Origin: Rhodospirillales bacterium
GTDB taxonomy: Bacteria > Pseudomonadota > Alphaproteobacteria > Acetobacterales > Acetobacteraceae
Assembly: GCA_903644035.1 (NCBI GenBank)
Contig: CAHJXG010000368.1
Span: forward strand, 1-9,286
Direction of reading: 5' to 3'
DNA length: 9,286 nucleotides
The notes under the pieces were generated by a model. It made no database searches. It was not told the origin of the DNA and worked only from the letters and a program-made list of their open reading frames with translations. Position 1 is the first letter of the stretch. The number at the start of each line of letters is the position of its first letter. Position numbers and translations under genes: made by a program. Shown piece by piece: positions 1-5,283 of this stretch.

Positions 1-173
1 GCGCGGGCGCCGTCACGCGAGGGAGGGGCTGAGGCCGTGGGCGGCCTTGCATCGGTCGAGGGGAGCCGTCCGGGGGCGCACCCGCGTCCACCGCCGGGAC
101 CGGGCTAACGCCGGGGCGGGTGGCCCCATTCGGAGGCGTGCACAAAGCCTCTCCGCTTCGGCGCCCGTGGGGC

Positions 174-530
174 ACAGGTTTTCCGCGGGCCTGGCGCGTG
201 CTCGCCGCGGCGACAGGCGACGAGGACGCGGTGAAGCGGCGCGTTTCGGCCCTGATGGGGATGATCGAGGCGGGTACGCTCGCTGCCGGACCGGTGGTGC
301 CCGCGATCTGCTGCGCCGCCCTCGCTTTTGCCGACGAGGACTATGCGGGCTGCGTGCGCATCCTGGAGCCGGTCGCGGCCGAGGTCGTGCACGTCGGCGG
401 CAGCGGCGCGCGACGCAAACTGATGGATGACATGCTCCTCCTCGCCCGGATGCGGAGCGGCACGCCCGTCAAGGCGGGAGTGCTGCTCGACCGTCGTCTC
501 CATCGCCGTTCGGCCCGCTTGCGCTCGCCG
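174..530 (+). pseudogene. C-terminal fragment of a TTC38-like tetratricopeptide repeat protein
   Basis: The frame reads ATGDEDAVKRRVSALMG, then ALAFADEDYAGCVRILEPVA, then HVGGSGARRKLMDDMLLLA and KAGVLLDRRLHRR. This order (helix pair, an 'A-F-A-x-x-x-Y' TPR helix, a V-G-G-S-x-A-x-R motif, a last helix ending in 'LLDxRL') is what I know from the C-terminal end of bacterial TTC38-like TPR proteins, which are normally about 400-450 residues. Only about 110 residues are here. Upstream the frame stays open back to a TGA at 30-32, but residues before about 174 do not look like the family and no N-terminal TPR part is present. Downstream the frame continues into arginine/proline-rich sequence and into repeat copy A, stopping at 699-701. 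It looks like a truncated remnant. Alternatively, the rest of the gene lies left of the window in another frame after a frameshift. The family call is from memory of motif order. Confidence 0.5.
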
Positions 531-761
531 TCGCGGCGCTGGCCGCCAGCGCCGCAGCGCCGCGGCGAACTGAGATGGCCGGCGCATCCGGGCCTGCGGC
601 CGCCGTGCCAGTCGCCATCCCCCCATCCCGCCAGGGGCCGGTGTGGGCGTTGCTTCTTGCAGCGGAACCACATCCGGAGACGAGAGAGGGGCCAAAACTA
701 GGGTTTTCGTGCCCACACCAAGTTTATTTTCGGCTTAAGTTGTTGATTGGAATCACTTCCC

Positions 762-784
762 GTGTGGGTGACCTGCACCCACAT
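762..784. other. Covarying hairpin in copy A
   Basis: GTGTGGGT (762-769) pairs with ACCCACAT (777-784) around a 7-nt loop GACCTGC. In copy B the same 23-nt site differs at exactly two positions, 769 T to C and 777 A to G, which are the closing base pair of the loop. The stem is therefore kept by a compensatory double change. With two copies this is one covarying pair only, but nothing else in the hairpin changes. Confidence 0.6.
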
Positions 785-890
785 CTGCACACACCGCTGC
801 GGATGCACCACACACACCAGGAGGCCTTTTCCCTGTAACTTTATGACAACATTAGTTTTTTACCCGAGGATGATTTTCCAACTCGGCGTG

Positions 891-954
891 CACACACAGG
901 CTAACCACACACACCCACACACACGTTTCGCACACACAGAGCACGCCCACACAC
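891..954. repeat. CA/TG-rich tail 1 of copy A
   Basis: Irregular run of CACACA and CCCACAC units with interruptions GGCTAAC, GTTTCG and AGAGCACG. The matching tail in copy B (6543-6600) keeps the interruptions (GTTTTG, AGCACGCCCACAC), so this is an ordered sequence and not simple microsatellite slippage. Alternating purine-pyrimidine tracts of this kind can adopt Z-DNA. Confidence 0.75.
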
Positions 955-970
955 ATTTAACCGTCTGATC

Positions 971-1057
971 ACATTATGTTTTTCCACCTGGGGACGGCTT
1001 TTCAGCTGGGCGTGCGCACACAGGTCATCCACACCCACACCCACACCACGCCCACAC
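971..1057. repeat. Second internal module and CA-rich tail 2 of copy A
   Basis: The segment 971-1024 (ACATTA, then T-run, CACCTGGGGACGG, TTTTCAGCTGGGCG, CACACAGG) repeats the pattern of 849-900 and, more closely, of 6502-6551 in copy B. It is followed by ACACCCACACCCACACC and CGCCCACACGGG. Copy A thus has one extra unit of about 120 bp compared with copy B. Confidence 0.65.
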
Positions 1058-1168
1058 GGGAGCCGGCCGAAGGCGTCCGCCATTAGGTAGCAACCACACC
1101 AAGCGCCCGCTCCCGCTAACACATTGATTCTTATAAGATGATTGCCCTCCACAGACAAGGGCGATCCG

Positions 1169-1348
1169 ATGACCGACTACGTAGCCGTGCTGTCGCTGGC
1201 CGGCGAGGAGCGCTCGCGCGCCTGCGCACCGATGACGAGGCCAACTGGGCAGGACGGCGGCAGGCAGGTGATCGAGGCGCTGCGCGGCTGCGTGGACATC
1301 GACATCTCGGCGACGCTCCTCGCCAACACCTTGCGCAATGACATCTGA
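1169..1348 (+). CDS. Possible 59-aa hypothetical protein
   Basis: An ATG at 1169 is preceded by AAGGG (1157-1161) at a usual spacing, and an AT-rich TTATAAGAT at 1132-1140 could be a -10 box. The product begins MTDYVAVLSLAGEERSRACA and ends VDIDISATLLANTLRNDI. The C-terminal half (VIEALRG, then DIDISATLLANTLR) has the rhythm of a small helix-turn-helix in which a second helix starts at 'ISATLLANTLR', as in short plasmid or mobile-element proteins; this resemblance is inference. There is no signal peptide or membrane segment. It sits 100 bp after repeat copy A and converges on the tarD stop 38 bp away. The middle (PMTRPTGQDGG) is irregular, so it could be a decayed copy of a longer helix or not coding at all. 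Confidence 0.35.
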   Translation: MTDYVAVLSLAGEERSRACAPMTRPTGQDGGRQVIEALRGCVDIDISATLLANTLRNDI

Positions 1349-1386
1349 AGACGAAGCCGGGCAGGGGCCGTCGCCCGTTGCGCGGA

Positions 1387-2550
1387 TCAAGCCGCGAGTT
1401 CGCGCATCACCTTGATCAGGTCGGACTTGCCCTCGAACCCGATGCCGGGAAGCTCGGGCATGGTGACGCGCCCGTTCTCGACGCGCACGCCGTCCGGAAA
1501 GCCGCCATAGGGCTGGAACAGGTCGGGATAGCTTTCGTTGCCGCCCAGCCCCAGTCCGGCCGCGATCATCAGGGACATCTGGTGCCCGCCATGCGGGATG
1601 CAGCGCGACAGCGACCAGCCGAACTGGCGCAGCACCTCCAGCGTCCGCAGGTACTCGACCAACCCGTACGAGAGCGCGCAGTCGAATTGCAGCCAGTCGC
1701 GGTCCGGCCGCATCCCGCCGTAGCGGAGCAAATTGCGCGCGTCCTGGTGGGAGAACAGGTTCTCGCCCGTCGCCATCGCGCCGGGGTAAAATTCCGAGAA
1801 CGCCGCCTGCAGCGCGTAGTCCAGCGGGTCGCCCACCTCCTCGTACCAGAACAGCGGATAGTCGCGCAGCATCTTGGCGTAGGCGATGCCGGTCTCCAGG
1901 TCGAAGCGGCCGTTGGCGTCCACGGCAAGCTGCGCGTGGCTGCCGATCTCCGCCAGCACCGCCTCGATGCGGGCGCGGTCCTCGGCGATGGAAGCGCCGC
2001 CGATCTTCATCTTGACGACGGTGTAGCCGCGGTCGAGGTAGCCGCGCATCTCGCCCCGCAGCGCCGAGTTGTCCTTGCCCGGGTAGTAGTAGCCGCCCGC
2101 GGCATAAACGAAGACGCTGGGGTTGGCTTCGCGGCCATGGCGCTCGGCCAGCAGCCGAAACAGCGGCTTGCCCTCGATCTTCGCCGCCGCGTCCCACACC
2201 GCCATATCCAGCGTGCCGACTGCAACGGAGCGCTCGCCATGCCCGCCCGGCTTCTCGTTCATCATCATGGCCGCCCAGACCCTGGCCGGGTCGATGTTGT
2301 CACGCGCCTCGTCCATCAGGCCCTTGGGGTCCGCTTCGAGGATGCGGCCGGCGAAGCGCTCACGGATCAGGCCGCCCTGGCCGTAGCGGCCGTTGGAATT
2401 GAAGCCGTAGCCGACGACCGGCTTCCCGTCGCGCACCACGTCGGTGACGACGGCCACCAGGCTCGTGGTCATCTTGGTGAAGTCGATGTAGGCGTTGCGG
2501 ATGGGGGACGAGATCGGCTGGGTGATCTCCCGGACATCAACGATGCGCAT
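1387..2550 (-). CDS. tarD: D(-)-tartrate dehydratase (enolase superfamily, MR/MLE-like)
   Basis: Predicted to dehydrate D-tartrate to oxaloacetate (EC 4.2.1.81) in the cytosol, with Mg2+. The 387-residue product follows the Bradyrhizobium japonicum TarD sequence (389 aa) closely as I remember it, with a constant offset of two residues. It starts MRIVDVREITQPISSPIRNA and ends LPGIGFEGKSDLIKVMREL. The VVKMKIGG motif gives the acid/base lysines K180 and K182. Metal ligands are D211 (VDANG), E237 (WYEEV) and E263 (TGEN), and H320 is in CIPHGGHQ. The N-terminal capping domain is about residues 1-125 and the beta-barrel follows. ATG at 2548-2550 is preceded by AAGGAGAA (complement of 2557-2564), which fixes the start; the frame is open further upstream but without family similarity. 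The gene stands alone, with no tartrate transporter or LysR regulator in view, and is divergent from the antitoxin operon. All catalytic residues are present. Confidence 0.93.
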   Translation of the reverse strand: MRIVDVREITQPISSPIRNAYIDFTKMTTSLVAVVTDVVRDGKPVVGYGFNSNGRYGQGGLIRERFAGRILEADPKGLMDEARDNIDPARVWAAMMMNEKPGGHGERSVAVGTLDMAVWDAAAKIEGKPLFRLLAERHGREANPSVFVYAAGGYYYPGKDNSALRGEMRGYLDRGYTVVKMKIGGASIAEDRARIEAVLAEIGSHAQLAVDANGRFDLETGIAYAKMLRDYPLFWYEEVGDPLDYALQAAFSEFYPGAMATGENLFSHQDARNLLRYGGMRPDRDWLQFDCALSYGLVEYLRTLEVLRQFGWSLSRCIPHGGHQMSLMIAAGLGLGGNESYPDLFQPYGGFPDGVRVENGRVTMPELPGIGFEGKSDLIKVMRELAA

Positions 2551-2624
2551 GGTTGGTTCTCCTTGGCCCGGTTCGGTCAAGACGGGATGGCGGCCCAAGA
2601 CCCAACGTGACCGCGATATTTCCG

Positions 2625-2660
2625 ATCCGTCCCGCTTAGGGTGCGTCCAGCATCCGTCCC
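2625..2660. promoter_or_regulatory. Pair of 9-bp direct repeats between tarD and the antitoxin gene
   Basis: ATCCGTCCC occurs at 2625-2633 and again at 2652-2660, with starts 27 bp apart, in the 187-bp divergent promoter region. Spaced direct repeats upstream of a catabolic gene can be regulator sites, but no regulator gene is in the window and chance is possible in such GC-rich DNA. Confidence 0.2.
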
Positions 2661-2709
2661 ATGTCGATGCCCTGGCCTGACCGCTGGACAACGCGCCAGC
2701 AAGGGTTAG

Positions 2710-2726
2710 TCTTACATCGTGTAAGA
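2710..2726. promoter_or_regulatory. Palindromic operator of the toxin-antitoxin operon, overlapping a likely -10
   Basis: TCTTACA-TCG-TGTAAGA is a perfect inverted repeat with 7-bp arms, 11 bp before the antitoxin ATG. It overlaps TAAGAT (2722-2727), a plausible -10 hexamer. AbrB/MazE-type antitoxins are dimers that repress their own promoter by binding palindromes of this kind, so this is the expected autoregulatory site. The binding itself is inference. Confidence 0.65.
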
Positions 2727-2737
2727 TAGAGCCGTCC

Positions 2738-2965
2738 ATGTCCAAGGTCACCCTGCGCCGGCAAGGCAACTCGGTCGGCGTGACCTTCCCGGCCGACATC
2801 CGCGTCCGCATGGGTTTCGAGGTGGGGCAGGACCTCACCCTGGTGGAGCTGGCCGACGGGGTGAAGCTGGTGAAGCGCAACCTGGCGCTGGAGCGGCAGA
2901 TGCAGCTCGCCCGCGAGGTGCTGCGCGAGCAGGCCGACGCGCTGCAGGAACTCGCCAGGAGGTGA
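2738..2965 (+). CDS. AbrB/MazE-family antitoxin of the Doc toxin
   Basis: The 75-residue product has an N-terminal AbrB/SpoVT swapped-hairpin DNA-binding domain (about residues 1-47: VTLRRQGNSVGVTFP, then MGFEVGQDLTLVELADGVKLV) and a C-terminal amphipathic helix (50-75, LERQMQLAREVLREQADALQ). In such antitoxins the tail usually wraps and neutralises the toxin while the N-terminal dimer binds the operator. The toxin gene follows with a 4-bp GTGA overlap, so the two are translationally coupled. No clear Shine-Dalgarno precedes the ATG at 2738. With the likely -10 at 2722-2727 the transcript would start only a few bases before the ATG, so a leaderless mRNA is possible. AbrB-type antitoxins paired with Doc are a known hybrid arrangement, distinct from the Phd/YefM partner of phage P1 Doc. 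Confidence 0.9.
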   Translation: MSKVTLRRQGNSVGVTFPADIRVRMGFEVGQDLTLVELADGVKLVKRNLALERQMQLAREVLREQADALQELARR

Positions 2966-3354
2966 CCGAGCCGGAGTTCCTGGAGCCGGACGTCGTGCTG
3001 TTCGTGCACGACCAGGCGCTGCGGGAGTATGGCGGCGTGCAAGGCCTCAAGGACGAGGGCCTGCTGCACAGCGCGCTCGGGCGCCCCGTCAACAAGCTGG
3101 CCTACGCCGAGCCGGGCTCGCTCGACCTGTTCGACCTCGCGGCCGCCTATGCCTTCGGCTTGGCCAGCAACCACGCCTTCAACGACACCAACAAACGCAC
3201 GGCGTGGGCGTGCTGCGTGCTGTTCCTCAAGGTGAACGGGGTCGAGCTCGACGCGCCGGCGGCCGTGGTGGTCGAGCGCATGCCGCTCCTTGCCGCGGGC
3301 CGGCTGGACGAGGCGGGCTTTGCCGCGTGGCTGCGGGACTGTCGCCGGGCCTGA
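2962..3354 (+). CDS. doc: Doc (death-on-curing) family toxin, Fic fold
   Basis: The 130-residue product carries the Doc-type Fic motif HAFNDTNKRTA at residues 71-81, very close to P1 Doc HIFNDANKRTA. Its residues H71, D75, N77, K78 and R79 are in place, and the lysine (where Fic AMP-transferases have Gly) marks it as Doc-like. P1 Doc phosphorylates EF-Tu and stops translation; the same activity here is inferred from the motif. The N-terminus (PDVVLFVHDQALREYGGVQGLKDEGLLHSALGRP) is the usual Doc flank that places the active-site cleft. Start is GTG at 2962, overlapping the antitoxin TGA. An AGGAGG at 2957-2962 runs into this GTG and is too close to serve it in the usual way, so coupling to antitoxin translation probably matters. 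The length is normal and no damage is visible. Confidence 0.92.
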   Translation: MTEPEFLEPDVVLFVHDQALREYGGVQGLKDEGLLHSALGRPVNKLAYAEPGSLDLFDLAAAYAFGLASNHAFNDTNKRTAWACCVLFLKVNGVELDAPAAVVVERMPLLAAGRLDEAGFAAWLRDCRRA

Positions 3355-3700
3355 GTTCATCCCCCTGCCTGCTTGCACCAGCATTTCCTTGCATGCTCAT
3401 CTCGGACCGGGCGGCATGGCGGCCAGCATGGCCGTGTCGGCTGCGAACGGGTTGCCACGGCGAAGCACTCGCGCAGGACCTGCCGGCTGAGCCAGAGCGA
3501 GGCGCTCTCTGCCCGCGCGGCGCAAGCCGGGCGCCCGCCCTTCGTCACGGCAAAGCGGGGTGGCAGGAAGCCGTTGGCGCCGCGAACGGACGGGCAATCC
3601 CGACTTCGCCAACAGGGTCTCGCAGCTTTGTAAGGACAGGCCCGGATGCGACAGCAGGAAGCGGGTGACAAGCGGGGGCGCCGCTGGCCTGATACGCGGG
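3355..3700. other. 346-bp gap with no recognised gene
   Basis: Between the toxin stop and the permease start I find no protein I recognise on either strand. A minus-strand frame contains RFLLSHPGLSLQSCETLLAKSG and a neighbouring frame GFLPPRFAVTKGGRP, which might be a frameshifted remnant, but I cannot assign a family. No T-run terminator is visible after the toxin gene. Confidence 0.5.
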
Positions 3701-4573
3701 ATGGCGGTCACATTCGGACTACTCGCCGCCCTGCTGTGGGGCGTGACCGACTTCCTGATCCGCGTCATCGGCCGCAGCGTCGGCGTGCATCGGTCCATGC
3801 TGTATGCGCAAGGGGTGGGGGCCGTGCCCATCGGTCTTTGGCTTGCCTGCAACCCGGCGGCGCGTTGGCCGCTGCACGATCCGTCGCCCACGGCCCTCGC
3901 GGCGGCGCTCGGCGCATCGCCGCTCGGGGTCCTAGCCACCTTGGCGCTGTATCGGGGCCTGCAGGTCGGGCGTGTCGGCCTGGTCTCGCCTATTGCCGGT
4001 GCCTACGGCGCGGTCACCGCGGCGCTGTCCTTGGCAGGTGGCGAGACGATTGGCCGAGCTGCTGTCGCCGGCATTGCAGCGGTCGTGGTCGGCGGCTTGC
4101 TGGTGTCCATACCTGCCCGGGACGCATCCGGGGCGCGGGACGGGAGCAGCCCAGACGGCCGGGCAGGCGCCCTCTGGGCCATTGCCGCGTGCATCGGCTT
4201 CGGCGTGCAGTTCTGGGTGCAGGGCCGCTTCGCCGCGCCGCAACTGGGCGCGGTCGTGCCGGTGGGGATCTACTACGCCTTCAGCACGCTCGCCCTCGCC
4301 GTGGCGGCCGTGATCCGACGTCCGCCGCTCGCATTGTCACCCCGTGACGCCGCCTCGGTCCTCGGGACGGGAGCCGTCGCCGTTCTCGGCTTTGTTGCGG
4401 TCTCGGCCGGCCTCGCGACCGGACAGGTCGCCATTGTCACGGTTCTCAGCTCCCTGCAGAGCGCAATCACGGTCGGCTTGGCGTGCGCCCTGCTCGGCGA
4501 GCAACTGGCCCGTCACCAATGGCTCGGGGTTGCGGTGATCGTCGCGGGGCTGGGGCTGGTGCGCTTGGGATAG
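3701..4573 (+). CDS. EamA/DMT-superfamily permease
   Basis: A 290-residue inner-membrane protein built of two EamA repeats, about five membrane helices each. Repeat 1 begins VTFGLLAALLWGVTDFLIR and closes with the signature GGETIGRAAVAGIAAVVVGG (113-132). A charged loop (IPARDASGARDGSSPDGRAG, about 137-156) separates repeat 2, which starts ALWAIAACIGFGVQF and closes with LLGEQLARHQWLGVAVIVAG (264-283). This is the typical 10-TM drug/metabolite transporter layout and length. Members export or exchange small metabolites; the substrate cannot be read from the sequence. ATG at 3701 is chosen because the hydrophobic first helix begins there. The frame is open to 3560, but those 47 residues are basic and unlike the family. 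The Shine-Dalgarno is weak (GCGGG). There are no operon partners: the nearest plus-strand gene is the toxin, 346 bp upstream. Confidence 0.88.
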   Translation: MAVTFGLLAALLWGVTDFLIRVIGRSVGVHRSMLYAQGVGAVPIGLWLACNPAARWPLHDPSPTALAAALGASPLGVLATLALYRGLQVGRVGLVSPIAGAYGAVTAALSLAGGETIGRAAVAGIAAVVVGGLLVSIPARDASGARDGSSPDGRAGALWAIAACIGFGVQFWVQGRFAAPQLGAVVPVGIYYAFSTLALAVAAVIRRPPLALSPRDAASVLGTGAVAVLGFVAVSAGLATGQVAIVTVLSSLQSAITVGLACALLGEQLARHQWLGVAVIVAGLGLVRLG

Positions 4574-4675
4574 ATGGCCGTGGGATGCATGGGTCACCGG
4601 GATCACCCAGCAAACGCGGCGGGTGCTGGCTGCAGGCAAGGGACGGGAAACAGGCAGGCTCGGGAGGAAGGCTGC

Positions 4676-4948
4676 TCAGTCCGCGGCTGGCGGCTCCGGG
4701 TCGGCGCGTCGCGGGCTGTCCCCTGCCGGAACCCCGAACAGGTCCCGCCAACTTGCCTGGATGACAGACCCGGCATGACTTGCCATAGGCTTCCAGGAAC
4801 CGGCGTGCTGCCAAAGCGGAACAGCGGCAAGGCCCAGGCCGGAGGCGACAACCGCCAGGAACAGGCCGCTGACGGCCCTGCTCCGGGAACGCGACCGCCT
4901 TTGCCGGGCCAGCATGCGTCCCCGCAGATCGCTCAAGTCCTCGCTCAC
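4676..4948 (-). CDS. Small single-span membrane protein, unknown function
   Basis: A 90-residue frame starting at GTG (complement of 4946-4948). The GTG is preceded by GGGGAGG (complement of 4953-4959), a better ribosome site than the ATG ten codons upstream at 4978 has. The product has an acidic/basic N-terminus (SEDLSDLRGRMLARQRRSRSRSR), one hydrophobic helix of about 20 residues (AVSGLFLAVVASGLGLAAVPLW) and a polar C-terminus ending in ADPEPPAAD. The arginine block before the helix predicts an N-in, C-out orientation by the positive-inside rule. I do not recognise the family. It converges on the permease (stops 102 bp apart) and is followed upstream, on the same strand, by the Tn3 fragment. 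Confidence 0.5.
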   Translation of the reverse strand: MSEDLSDLRGRMLARQRRSRSRSRAVSGLFLAVVASGLGLAAVPLWQHAGSWKPMASHAGSVIQASWRDLFGVPAGDSPRRADPEPPAAD

Positions 4949-5006
4949 CCTGCCTCCCCTGTTTGCCTGCCCTTCCATGTTGGTTGCAGCCCCGATCCGG
5001 GAAGGC

Positions 5007-5235
5007 TAGGAATTGTCAGGCGTCGGCCCGCTGAAATGGGCGCCTAACAGGTTGTCCTCCCGAAGCTTGACGTGCGTGCCGTCGACGATGGCCGCACGCC
5101 CGCCGCCCTAGAGCCGGGGCAAGGGGAAGCGGGCATACTGGTTGATGACGTCGACCACGGCGCGGAGACTTGCCGTCGCCATCCCGGCTTCCAGCTTGTC
5201 GGCGTTGACGTGCTGGGCGTTGAACCGGACCGGCG
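5007..5235 (-). pseudogene. tnpA: Fragment of a Tn3-family transposase (TnpA), interrupted by TAG
   Basis: Reading the minus strand from about 5235 gives VRFNAQHVNADKLEAG, VINQYARFPLPRL, a TAG (complement of 5108-5110), then GGRAAIVDGTHVKLREDNLLG, then 11 unrelated residues to a TAG at 5007-5009. In Tn3-family transposases I recall the order 'NAxHV...LEA...VINxYxRFxLPRLWGxGxxAxADGTxxxLRExNLLGxRHIRYGGYGG'. The stop sits where the family has Trp (TGG to TAG). The Asp of VDGTH falls in the segment that holds the first catalytic Asp of the DDE triad. After NLLG (about 5042) the family's RHIRYGGYGG is absent, so the fragment ends abruptly. Only about 65 of roughly 980 residues are present. It abuts the L,D-transpeptidase stop (5284). 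It is a scar of a past transposon, with no function. Confidence 0.78.
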
Positions 5236-5283
5236 GCAAGCTGGGGGCCGGCGTCGGACGGCAAGCCTCCTGCGCGCGGTCGG

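Larger units (their letters stand above)
639..1067 (+). repeat. Copy A of an unrecognised dispersed element with conserved hairpins and CA-rich tail
   Basis: This stretch matches 6292-6651 in the same orientation. From 640 to about 850 the copies align without gaps at about 88% identity by eye, and 702-749 is identical to 6355-6402. It contains a long-range stem (GGTGTGGGC 640-648 with GCCCACACC 711-719), a short AAAAC/GTTTT hairpin (694-707), a hairpin with a compensatory change (762-784), a CCGC-T-GCGG knot near 794-802, and two CA-rich tails. Its 3' part holds a ~53-bp module twice (849-900 and 971-1024), while copy B has it once. The core is much more AT-rich than the surrounding DNA. Similarity ends near CGGGAGCCGGC (1057-1067) and fades upstream of 639. 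No terminal inverted repeats or target-site duplications are obvious. Which strand is transcribed, if any, is not known; '+' only marks the shared orientation of the copies. Confidence 0.85.

Noticed and set aside
891..954. Telomere-like TG1-3 or CRISPR array
   Set aside because: The TGTGTGGGTGTG look on the minus strand resembles yeast telomeres only by base composition. There are no fixed-length repeats with unique spacers.
901..1158. Minus-strand frame with VCVGVCG repeats through copy A
   Set aside because: It is the translation of the GTGTGT side of the same tail; no conservation with the matching frame of copy B.
1378..2610. Long plus-strand open frame antisense to tarD
   Set aside because: It is the antisense shadow of a clearly recognised enzyme gene; such long shadows are normal at this GC content.
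2551..3384. N-terminal extension of tarD to give a ~665-residue protein
   Set aside because: The extension is antisense to the toxin-antitoxin genes and unlike the family. The ATG at 2550 has a good ribosome site and gives the normal length.
4586..4606. Terminator after the permease (GGGTCACCGGGATCACCC)
   Set aside because: The arms pair poorly and no T-run follows.
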